A stretch of 64,000 nt of DNA from Bacteroidetes bacterium HGW-Bacteroidetes-8 (GTDB lineage Bacteria > Bacteroidota > Bacteroidia > Bacteroidales > UBA932). The notes below the pieces were generated by a model, which worked only from the letters and a program-made list of their open reading frames with translations, ran no database searches and was not told where the DNA came from. Shown here in pieces: positions 35,953 through 42,882 of this stretch (its first letter is position 1; every line of letters begins with the position of its first letter). A program made the translations under genes and the position numbers. The DNA lies in contig PHCZ01000001.1 in the NCBI GenBank assembly GCA_002840895.1, positions 600,027 through 664,026 on the forward strand, given 5' to 3'.

Positions 35953-38339
35953 TAACAAACTCATTTGAGAGTGCTCTAAAAACATTGGTATCTGCGCTGT
36001 TTTTACTTTTGTTTGTTAATGGGGTTATCTGGGGACAACCCTTCAATCAAAGATTGACAGGAGTTATCAGGGATAAAGAGAGCCGTTTACCGATTTCACA
36101 CGCAACTGTTACAACAGAGGAGAGGATTGGTATAAAAACAGTACTAACCGACTCTTTAGGTAGTTTTTCGCTAACTCTACCGGTTGGCAGACACTCTCTA
36201 AATATTTATGCAATTGGATACTCATCTGCAACTGTAAAAGACATACTTATAGGTTCAGGAAAGGAGGTTAATATTTCAGTCGAACTCTCCGAATTAAGAG
36301 GAGAGATCCATCAGGCAATTGTTAGCTCAGATCAAAAAAAGAGTAATAACTCTATGGCAATGGTAAGTGCAAGAAGAGTGAGGAGTCAGGATGCTGCAAG
36401 GTATGCCGGTGGCTATTATGATCCACTTCGTATGGTTACAAACTTACCCGGAGTTGCTGCAACTAACAGTGACGAAGACAACTCAATTGTTGTAAGGGGT
36501 AACTCCCCACGATCTCTTTTGTGGAGGTTGGAGGGTATTGAAATTCCAAACCCAAATCATCTAGCCGATGGCCAGGGAACAACCGGTGGAGCTTACTCTT
36601 TAATTACCACCAACTCAATTTCCGGATTTGACTTCTATACAGCAGCATTCCCTGCTGAGTATTCAAATGCTGTTTCGGGGGTTATGGATCTTAGTCTAAG
36701 AAGCGGAAACAACTCAAAAAAAGAGTTTTCAGTAGGAGTTGGAGTCATTGGGGCAGAGCTATCTGCAGAGGGTCCATTAGGGTTTAAATCTGGGGGCTCT
36801 TGGTTCGGAAATGTCAGGTACTCAAATTTTTCATTCCTCCAAAAACTAAAGATAATCGATTTTAAATATGCTGCTATAACTCCAAGAGCGTTTGACTGGG
36901 CTTTTAAAACCTCTATTCCTACAAAAGGATTTGGCACATTTGAGCTTTTCAGTATCGGTGGTAGTAGTCTTGTAGGAGATGAAGTGAATATTAATGAGCA
37001 GACTTCAGCTATAGAGGACAGAAGTGAGTTTATTTACAACTATATTGTCGCTGTAGCAGGTATTAAGCATATTATAATTTTTCCGGAGATTGGAACTTAT
37101 CTGAGATCTACAGTAGGTTTTACCTATCAAAAGGAGAGTATGGAGGAGAATGTTATTGATGCATCATTTAATAAAAGTCTTAACTATCTTGAAAAATATG
37201 AGTATCCGTCAATGAGAGTGTCAATTCTTTTAAACTCTAAATTCAATAGCAGAAACACTCTTAGAGCAACTTATAATCAAAACCTAATATCAGGCGAGAT
37301 GTTTGCTAAAAGAGTAATAACTCAACAAAAATATGACACTCTGATCGATAAGAGAGCTCGTGGAAATTACGGAAATGCAAGTTTACAGTGGAAATACATT
37401 CCATTTAAAAGTGTAGAAATTAATGGTGGGATAAATCTCTTCTTCAGTGGGGTTACAGATGAGGTGTTGATAGAACCAAGGGCAGGTATCAAGTTACAAC
37501 TTAACAACAATCAGGAGATATCCGCAGGGGTGGGACTTCACTCCAGAATTGAACCTCTCTCTGTTTATAATTACAGAGTAAGAATAACCGGCAACTCCAG
37601 AGATGAACAGAACCTAAACCTAAAGGCAATGCGATCTCTCCACTTTACTGTTGGGTACAATGTTATGCCGGCAGAAGACGCAACTCTTTCATTTGAAGTA
37701 TATTATCAGAGCCTCAGTCATATACCGTCATCTGTTAATTCATTAAGTCAGTTTTCAATAATAAACTCAACCCACGGAATTCCGGATCAGGTATTGAACA
37801 ATGATGGTGTGGGATACAATACAGGTCTTGAGATAACAATAGAGAAAGATTTTAGCAGAAGCTACTATTTTTTACTCTCTTCCTCTCTCTTTGACTCTAA
37901 ATATAAGGCCCCAAACAACAGGTGGTATAATACATACTTTAACAATGGTTTTATTTTCAATTTTGTTTCGGGTAAAGAGTTAATCGTTGGGAGAAACAGA
38001 CAGAACATTATAGGTATAAACCTAAGAAGCTTTTTACGCGGTGGATACAGATACACCCCTGTAGAGATGGATTTGTCACTAAGCAGAAAAAGGGTTGTCT
38101 ATGACATATCACGTACTTATGGTAAGCAGCTACCACCCTATATGAGGGCAGATGTTGGTATAAGCTATAAAGTAAATCGATTGAGGAGTTCCTGGACATT
38201 TCTGGCAGAAATTCAGAATGTTACAAATAGAAAAAACATAACTCGAAATAGGTTTTCTTATCTATCCGGAAAAATCATTGAGACTTATTCAAGAAGTATT
38301 GGATTGGTGCCTGTAGTCTCTGTCAGGTATGAATTCTAG
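35949..38339 (+). CDS. TonB-dependent receptor
   Basis: Outer-membrane TonB-dependent transporter of 796 residues. Its ATG overlaps the previous stop (ATGA), so the two genes are translationally linked. Layout: signal peptide to about residue 29, a carboxypeptidase-regulatory-like domain (about 34-115, TGVIRDKESRLPISHATV), a plug with RGNSPRSLLWRLEGIEIPNPNH-type sequence near 180-205, then a beta-barrel ending VVSVRYEF. No SusD partner is nearby, so it is not a SusC. Ligand unknown: siderophore, cobalamin, metal or peptide are possible. Confidence 0.88.
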   Translation: MITNSFESALKTLVSALFLLLFVNGVIWGQPFNQRLTGVIRDKESRLPISHATVTTEERIGIKTVLTDSLGSFSLTLPVGRHSLNIYAIGYSSATVKDILIGSGKEVNISVELSELRGEIHQAIVSSDQKKSNNSMAMVSARRVRSQDAARYAGGYYDPLRMVTNLPGVAATNSDEDNSIVVRGNSPRSLLWRLEGIEIPNPNHLADGQGTTGGAYSLITTNSISGFDFYTAAFPAEYSNAVSGVMDLSLRSGNNSKKEFSVGVGVIGAELSAEGPLGFKSGGSWFGNVRYSNFSFLQKLKIIDFKYAAITPRAFDWAFKTSIPTKGFGTFELFSIGGSSLVGDEVNINEQTSAIEDRSEFIYNYIVAVAGIKHIIIFPEIGTYLRSTVGFTYQKESMEENVIDASFNKSLNYLEKYEYPSMRVSILLNSKFNSRNTLRATYNQNLISGEMFAKRVITQQKYDTLIDKRARGNYGNASLQWKYIPFKSVEINGGINLFFSGVTDEVLIEPRAGIKLQLNNNQEISAGVGLHSRIEPLSVYNYRVRITGNSRDEQNLNLKAMRSLHFTVGYNVMPAEDATLSFEVYYQSLSHIPSSVNSLSQFSIINSTHGIPDQVLNNDGVGYNTGLEITIEKDFSRSYYFLLSSSLFDSKYKAPNNRWYNTYFNNGFIFNFVSGKELIVGRNRQNIIGINLRSFLRGGYRYTPVEMDLSLSRKRVVYDISRTYGKQLPPYMRADVGISYKVNRLRSSWTFLAEIQNVTNRKNITRNRFSYLSGKIIETYSRSIGLVPVVSVRYEF

Positions 38340-38447
38340 TATTTATCTATGATTTAAGTAAAGTGCAAAATTCAAGATGTTGCATTAAATTTTTGAATTC
38401 AGGGGATTTATTTTCTTAAATTGACACAAGTTGACAAAATCCCAACC

Positions 38448-38455
38448 TATTTTTG
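38448..38455 (+). promoter_or_regulatory. Predicted -7 box before the small frame
   Basis: TATTTTTG fits TAnnTTTG exactly. Initiation would be near 38462, 17 nt before the ATG at 38479. No TTTG sits 19-21 nt upstream. Instead there are two TTGACA copies with a 10-bp period, which could bind a regulator. Confidence 0.4.
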
Positions 38456-38478
38456 TATCATAATTTAAATCAGTAATT

Positions 38479-38634
38479 ATGAATACAAAAGATTTTAATT
38501 CGTTATTTTTCTCGGTAAATGACACTTATGACTCAGATATTGAAGGTAATTCATTGGAGTTTAACCTCAGCGATGATACAATTTTGTACTATGGAGATAT
38601 TTTTACCGATACCAGATTTGTAGTTAATTATTAA
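38479..38634 (+). CDS. Small hypothetical protein (51 residues)
   Basis: ATG to TAA frame coding 51 residues, acidic (ten Asp or Glu against two Lys or Arg), without transmembrane segment or signal peptide. It starts MNTKDFNSLFF and ends RFVVNY. Support: a good -7 box 24 nt upstream and an AT-rich but unbroken frame in a gap that otherwise has no gene. Against it: short length and no recognised relatives. I do not know its function. Confidence 0.45.
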   Translation: MNTKDFNSLFFSVNDTYDSDIEGNSLEFNLSDDTILYYGDIFTDTRFVVNY

Positions 38635-38697
38635 AGTAGATTCTCTATTCGGTTAAATGTCTAAATTTGTTATTATAAATAATAAAATATAGACTAT

Positions 38698-39423
38698 ATG
38701 GAGAAAAGAGCAATTATTGTGGGAGCCTCTTCGGGTATTGGGAAAGGGTTGGCTGAACTGCTTGTTAGAGAGGGGTATATAGTTGGAATTACCGGAAGAA
38801 GAGAGGCTCTGTTAGATGATTTAAAAAATTCTGCACCAAATTCATATATTGTAAAAAGTTTTGACGTTGATGATTACTCAAATATAGAGTCAAATTTAGA
38901 TGAACTTGCAAATCAGCTAGGAGATGTAGAGCTTTTTATTTTAAGTTCAGGAACAGGCAAAAGAAATCCGAAACTTGAGCTCTCTTACGAGGTTATGACT
39001 CTCAGTACAAATGTAACAGGCTTTACTACAGTGATAAACTGGGCTTATAAATATTTTGAGAACAGGGGTGGGGGTTATCTAACTGCTATAACCTCTATTG
39101 CAGGATTTCGCGGATTTTCTATGTCCCCATCATACTCCGCATCTAAATCTTTTCAAATGAGATATATGGAGGCCTTAAGACAAAAATCAAGATGCGATGG
39201 CAATAAAATATCTGTTACAGATATCCGCCCCGGCTTTGTTGACACAGCAATGGGAAACGGAGAGGGGGCATTCTGGATTGCCTCAGTGGAGAAGAGTTCT
39301 GTTCAGATACTATCTGCTATTAGAAGGAGAAAAGGGGTTTCATATATAACTAAAAGATGGTTTTTTGTTGCTCTTTTTTTAAGATTAATTCCAAGTGCTA
39401 TTTTTGAAAGGGTAAGAGTGTAA
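38698..39423 (+). CDS. SDR-family oxidoreductase
   Basis: A 241-residue short-chain dehydrogenase with the NADP-type motif GASSGIG (8-14), a catalytic Ser near 137 (ITSIAG) and Tyr150-x3-Lys154 in SPSYSASKS. A hydrophobic C-terminal stretch (WFFVALFLRLIPSAIF) suggests membrane association. A -7 box lies 28 nt upstream (38662-38669). It precedes the corrinoid operon by 42 nt, where another -7 box occurs, so it may or may not belong to it. Substrate unknown. Confidence 0.85.
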   Translation: MEKRAIIVGASSGIGKGLAELLVREGYIVGITGRREALLDDLKNSAPNSYIVKSFDVDDYSNIESNLDELANQLGDVELFILSSGTGKRNPKLELSYEVMTLSTNVTGFTTVINWAYKYFENRGGGYLTAITSIAGFRGFSMSPSYSASKSFQMRYMEALRQKSRCDGNKISVTDIRPGFVDTAMGNGEGAFWIASVEKSSVQILSAIRRRKGVSYITKRWFFVALFLRLIPSAIFERVRV

Positions 39424-39441
39424 TCTAGCCTCATTTTTTAT

Positions 39442-39449
39442 TAAATTTG
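39442..39449 (+). promoter_or_regulatory. Predicted -7 box of the corrinoid operon
   Basis: TAAATTTG matches TAnnTTTG. Initiation would be near 39456, only about 10 nt before the ATG. No good -33 match is visible. Confidence 0.4.
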
Positions 39450-39465
39450 TCTAAAACCTCAAAAT

Positions 39466-40131
39466 ATGGAGAGCTATATAGATAAAATTTCATTTTGTAT
39501 TCAGAGAGGGAAAATTGATTCAAAATCTCCTTATCCACCCGAAATGAAAGGTGAGCCCGGAGCAGACGAACTTACAATGGAGGCACTCAAAAACGGCCTC
39601 GAAGCAAATGATATTCTTACAAAAGCAATGATTCCTGCTATGGGAGTTGTAGGGGAGTTGTTCAAAGAGAAAAAACTTTTCGTTCCACAAGTTCTTATGT
39701 CGGCAAAAGCTATGAGCAGCGCAATGCGGCATCTCAAGCCATATTTCGCATCCGGAGAGTTAAAACAAAAGGGGCTTTTTATTGTTGGAACAGTCTCGGG
39801 AGATCTTCACGATATTGGTAAGAACTTGGTATCAATGATGATAGAGGGATCCGGATGGAGCGTTTTGGATTTAGGCGTAGATGTAAAATCGGAACAATTT
39901 ATTGAGGCAGTAAGAGATAACCCCGGCTCAGTACTTGGTATGTCTGCTCTTCTAACTACTACGATGGAGTCGATGGAGAGATCGGTGAAGGAGATAAAAA
40001 AGATCTATCCGCATCAAAAGATTATTGTTGGGGGTGCTCCTTTAAACAGTGATTTTGCAAAAAGAATCGGAGCAGATTTTTACGCTTCGAACCCTCAATC
40101 TGCTGTTGAATATCTTGGAAACATTATATAA
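39466..40131 (+). CDS. Corrinoid (cobalamin-binding) methyl-transfer protein
   Basis: A 221-residue corrinoid shuttle protein of the MtbC/MttC/MtaC type. Residues about 5-100 form the helical methionine-synthase-like cap, and about 103-221 the Rossmann-like B12-binding domain. The cobalt-ligand motif is GDLHDIG (112-118) with His115 as lower axial ligand, followed by SALLTTTM (160-167) and the nucleotide-tail motif GG (189-190). It has no methyltransferase domain of its own, so it must be loaded by and deliver to separate enzymes. The UroD-type methyltransferase of the same operon is one partner. The methyl donor enzyme is not encoded next to it. Confidence 0.93.
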   Translation: MESYIDKISFCIQRGKIDSKSPYPPEMKGEPGADELTMEALKNGLEANDILTKAMIPAMGVVGELFKEKKLFVPQVLMSAKAMSSAMRHLKPYFASGELKQKGLFIVGTVSGDLHDIGKNLVSMMIEGSGWSVLDLGVDVKSEQFIEAVRDNPGSVLGMSALLTTTMESMERSVKEIKKIYPHQKIIVGGAPLNSDFAKRIGADFYASNPQSAVEYLGNII

Positions 40132-40140
40132 TCTCTTTAT

Positions 40141-41052
40141 ATGAAAGCAGTTCCACTACATCTGGTTTTTGGATTTTTAGGAAGTGGTAAAACTACTTTT
40201 TTAAAAATCATTCTTGACCGATTAGGCTCTAAAAAGAGGATTGGTCTTATTCAGAACGAGTTTAGTCTCTCTCAAATTGAATCAGAGTTTCTAAATCAAA
40301 GTAATATTGAGTTCTCACTTATGGAGGTAAATAGGGGTTCGCTCACCTGTCTATCTCAATCAGAGGACTTTATAACAGACCTTGCAGCTTTTATTAAACG
40401 GGAGAATCCCGAGATACTCTTTATTGAAGCCTCCGGACTGTCAGATCCTATAAAAGTAATTAAGCTTTTTGAATCGCCTATATTGGATAAACTTTTGTAT
40501 CTATCTAAATCATATGTAGTTGTAGATGCTTCCAGGTTTTACCACGAAGTAACTTTTCTAAGAAGCATTCGTAATCAGATTAAGCACGCAGATACGGTTA
40601 TATTGAATAAATACGACAAACTTAACAGACTAGAGGCTCCTGAAGAGATTGTTGAGAGTTACAACTTCAAGAAGATTAAATCTTGGATCTCAGATATTAA
40701 TCCATTTGCAAATATTATCCCAACAACCTACTCCGATATCCCTAAAGATGAGCTTAATCTCATCTATTCTGAGGGTTCCGGTTTGCAGGATAAAAATTAT
40801 TTTATAACCAGAGTATTTACTTCAGATAAAAATTTCAGCAAAGATGAGATATCTGCAATACCTCAACTTTTGGCAGAATGCTTTAAAGCAAAGGGATATA
40901 TACTCAACGATAAAAATGAAAGCCTAGCTCTGAGAGCAAAAAACGGGAATGTTAACATAATACCTTATAATAATACTATTGGAAGGTCTGAGATAATTCT
41001 CACTGGAGAAAATAATAAAATCTCATCTTTAACGAAACATTTCGTTCGATGA
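40141..41052 (+). CDS. G3E-family GTPase (COG0523/CobW-like)
   Basis: A 303-residue P-loop GTPase. Walker A is GFLGSGKTT (11-19), the Walker B/switch region IEASGLSDP (95-103) and the base-specificity motif NKYD (156-159), with a C-terminal CobW-C-like domain (about 215-303). The metal-binding GCxCC motif of COG0523 proteins is lost: the equivalent place reads GSLTC (66-70), keeping one cysteine. Family members insert metals or chaperone metal or cobalamin enzymes. Between the corrinoid protein and its activator, a role in corrinoid loading or reactivation is plausible (inference). It ends overlapping the next ATG by 4 nt. Confidence 0.85.
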   Translation: MKAVPLHLVFGFLGSGKTTFLKIILDRLGSKKRIGLIQNEFSLSQIESEFLNQSNIEFSLMEVNRGSLTCLSQSEDFITDLAAFIKRENPEILFIEASGLSDPIKVIKLFESPILDKLLYLSKSYVVVDASRFYHEVTFLRSIRNQIKHADTVILNKYDKLNRLEAPEEIVESYNFKKIKSWISDINPFANIIPTTYSDIPKDELNLIYSEGSGLQDKNYFITRVFTSDKNFSKDEISAIPQLLAECFKAKGYILNDKNESLALRAKNGNVNIIPYNNTIGRSEIILTGENNKISSLTKHFVR

Positions 41053-41681
41053 GAAATTTTTTCAAATACTCTTTTTTTGTCTCAGATCTTAAGCTGAATA
41101 TCAAGGATTTTCAACTTAAGACCGGCTCCGGATTTGAGGGTGAGATAGATCATCTGGTTAATTCATATTCAACTTTAGAAGCCATCGGAGGGTTTGTAAA
41201 TATTCCGGCAGACGAGATCAATCTGGATATGGGAAGAAGGATTTCGGGCCATTTTAAAAAAGCTGAGACTATATCTATATTCGTAGTAACTTTGGGTAAA
41301 GGATATGTGGATCTCCGGGATAGATACAGAGGCGATCCACTGCTATATTATCTTTCAGATCTCTTAGCATCAGAATATACCGAACAGGCAGCAGATTCTC
41401 TCCATATGAAGATAGCAGCTTACGCAGAATCACACTCTATGAAGTACTCAAACAGATACAGCCCTGGCTACTGTGGATGGAGCACGAAGGATCAGGGCTC
41501 CCTTTTCTCTTACCTGCCTCCAGATCCTTGCGGCATTAAGCTTACTGATTCCTTTTTAATGACACCGGTTAAGTCTATAAGTGGTGCTGTGGCTATTGGC
41601 TCAGCTGTAAGATTTCACAAATACGATTGTAATTTGTGTACAGATGAAAAATGTCTTTACAGAGAAAAATATATTTTATGA
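41049..41681 (+). CDS. Stand-alone methionine-synthase-activation-like protein
   Basis: A 210-residue protein resembling the C-terminal reactivation domain of cobalamin-dependent methionine synthase. The landmark RYSPGYCGW (136-144) replaces MetH RxSPGYPAxP, and LTDSFLMTPVKSISG (165-179) matches the MetH LTESFAMxPxxSVSG segment. A C-terminal tail CNLCTDEKC (194-202) gives CxxCxxxxC, and Cys142 and Cys161 are extra, suggesting an iron-sulfur site that MetH domains lack. The start overlaps the GTPase gene and the stop overlaps the methyltransferase ATG. It probably reduces or reactivates inactive cob(II)alamin on the corrinoid protein, a job RamA-type proteins do elsewhere. The role is inferred. 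Confidence 0.78.
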   Translation: MRNFFKYSFFVSDLKLNIKDFQLKTGSGFEGEIDHLVNSYSTLEAIGGFVNIPADEINLDMGRRISGHFKKAETISIFVVTLGKGYVDLRDRYRGDPLLYYLSDLLASEYTEQAADSLHMKIAAYAESHSMKYSNRYSPGYCGWSTKDQGSLFSYLPPDPCGIKLTDSFLMTPVKSISGAVAIGSAVRFHKYDCNLCTDEKCLYREKYIL

Positions 41682-42823
41682 AAATGACACCCAGAGAGAG
41701 AGTAATTGAGGCAATGTCTTTGCGAAAGCCGGACAGAGTACCTCTGATGTGCCAGTTTAGTATTGGTGCAATGATGCAGCAACTCAAACCCTCACCGGCT
41801 GAGTTCTGGTATGATGGAAGACTTTTTTCTGTTGGACTGGCCGATCTTTGCGAGAGATTCTCGTTTGATGGAATTCTCGTAAGTCTTCACGGACACTCTC
41901 CTCAGTGGAGAGATGAGATAATCTCCATTAAAAAAATTGAAGATGGCAAAGAGGAGGTTGTTTTCAAAGATCGTACGGAGATACACTCCTGGAACGATCT
42001 GCCAATGGTAAAATATACCAATAAGAGAGAGAAAAAAGGTATAGATGAGATAGATTTGTCAAGGGATATTCCCGATGTTATTGATTATATACCTGTATCT
42101 CAGGATCTCTATTTTAGAATTGACCAGCAATATCCATTTGAGATATTCGGATACCTGAGAGAGCTGGTAGGCGACAAATACTCAATTCACGGTGAGATAA
42201 CATCTCCATTCGATTATTTTCTGGATCTTTTAGGTTACGAACAGGGGCTCATATCGTTAATTCTGAATCCGGAAAAAAGCAAAAAAATTCTTGAAAAATT
42301 TACTAATAATATAGCAGATCTCGCAGAAAAAATGTGCGACTGTGGTATTGACGCCATAAAGATATCATCTCCTTTTGCAGGAATGGGATTTATCTCTCCG
42401 GAACACTACTCAGAATTTGTTTTACCATATGAGAGTAAAATAATATCCGGAATCAAAGTAAAAGGTAAGTTCACCTATATTCACACTTGCGGTCATATTG
42501 ATGATCGTCTGGAGCTTATGAGAGATTCAGGCTCATCTGGTCTTGAGTGTCTGGATCCCGAACCGGTAGGAAATGTAGACCTTTCAAATGCCTTTTCAAG
42601 AATTGGAGACTCTATGTTTATAAAAGGTAACATAGACTCTGTCAATACACTTTTGTTTGCAGATGATATAAAAGCATATGAAGATGTAAAGAAAATAATT
42701 GAAACCGGAATGAAGGGTAGGGGCTTTATTCTTAGTACTGCCTGTTCATTAGCTCCTAAAGTATCCTCACAGAGAATTGAGATGTTGCATAGAATGGTGG
42801 AAGATATCGGATATTATAACTAA
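41678..42823 (+). CDS. UroD-family corrinoid methyltransferase (MtaA/CmuA-like)
   Basis: A 381-residue TIM-barrel protein of the uroporphyrinogen decarboxylase superfamily. I start it at the ATG at 41678, overlapping the previous stop (ATGA). An in-frame ATG at 41651 would add nine residues inside the preceding gene. It carries the Zn thiolate-activation set HxC...C as His269 and Cys271 (IHTCGH) and Cys356 (STACSLAPK), found in methylcobamide:CoM methyltransferases and absent from haem-pathway UroD. It should therefore move a methyl group from the corrinoid protein to a thiol, or act on a methylated donor. The thiol acceptor in a bacterium of this group is unknown. Homocysteine and CoM-like thiols are candidates. 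Confidence 0.85.
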   Translation: MKMTPRERVIEAMSLRKPDRVPLMCQFSIGAMMQQLKPSPAEFWYDGRLFSVGLADLCERFSFDGILVSLHGHSPQWRDEIISIKKIEDGKEEVVFKDRTEIHSWNDLPMVKYTNKREKKGIDEIDLSRDIPDVIDYIPVSQDLYFRIDQQYPFEIFGYLRELVGDKYSIHGEITSPFDYFLDLLGYEQGLISLILNPEKSKKILEKFTNNIADLAEKMCDCGIDAIKISSPFAGMGFISPEHYSEFVLPYESKIISGIKVKGKFTYIHTCGHIDDRLELMRDSGSSGLECLDPEPVGNVDLSNAFSRIGDSMFIKGNIDSVNTLLFADDIKAYEDVKKIIETGMKGRGFILSTACSLAPKVSSQRIEMLHRMVEDIGYYN

Positions 42824-42859
42824 AAATCTCCTCAAAACTTCTAAAAGCTTTAAGGAGAT
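42822..42859 (-). terminator. Intrinsic terminator of htpG
   Basis: Imperfect 15-bp hairpin (42826-42859; two mismatches, 4-nt loop) containing ATCTCCT / AGGAGAT. Read leftward it is followed by a run of five T, which fits termination of the htpG transcript. It also sits directly behind the methyltransferase stop codon but has no T tract in that direction. Confidence 0.65.
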
Positions 42860-42882
42860 CTTAGTAAACTATTTAATGAGAG

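Larger units (their letters stand above)
38340..38697. other. Gap with one small open frame
   Basis: AT-rich gap of 358 bp. It contains a TTGACA pair one helical turn apart (38421-38426 and 38431-38436), a perfect -7 box (38448-38455), a 51-codon frame (38479-38634) and a second -7 match, TAAATTTG (38662-38669), ahead of the SDR gene. No convincing terminator after the TonB-receptor gene. Confidence 0.5.

Noticed and set aside
38421-38436. TTGACA copies as a sigma-70 -35 box
   Set aside because: Bacteroidota promoters do not use this -35 sequence, and no matching -10 is at the right distance. I note them only as a possible operator.
41678-42823. Haem-pathway uroporphyrinogen decarboxylase
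   Set aside because: The HxC...C zinc set and the corrinoid neighbours fit a methyltransferase of the same superfamily better.
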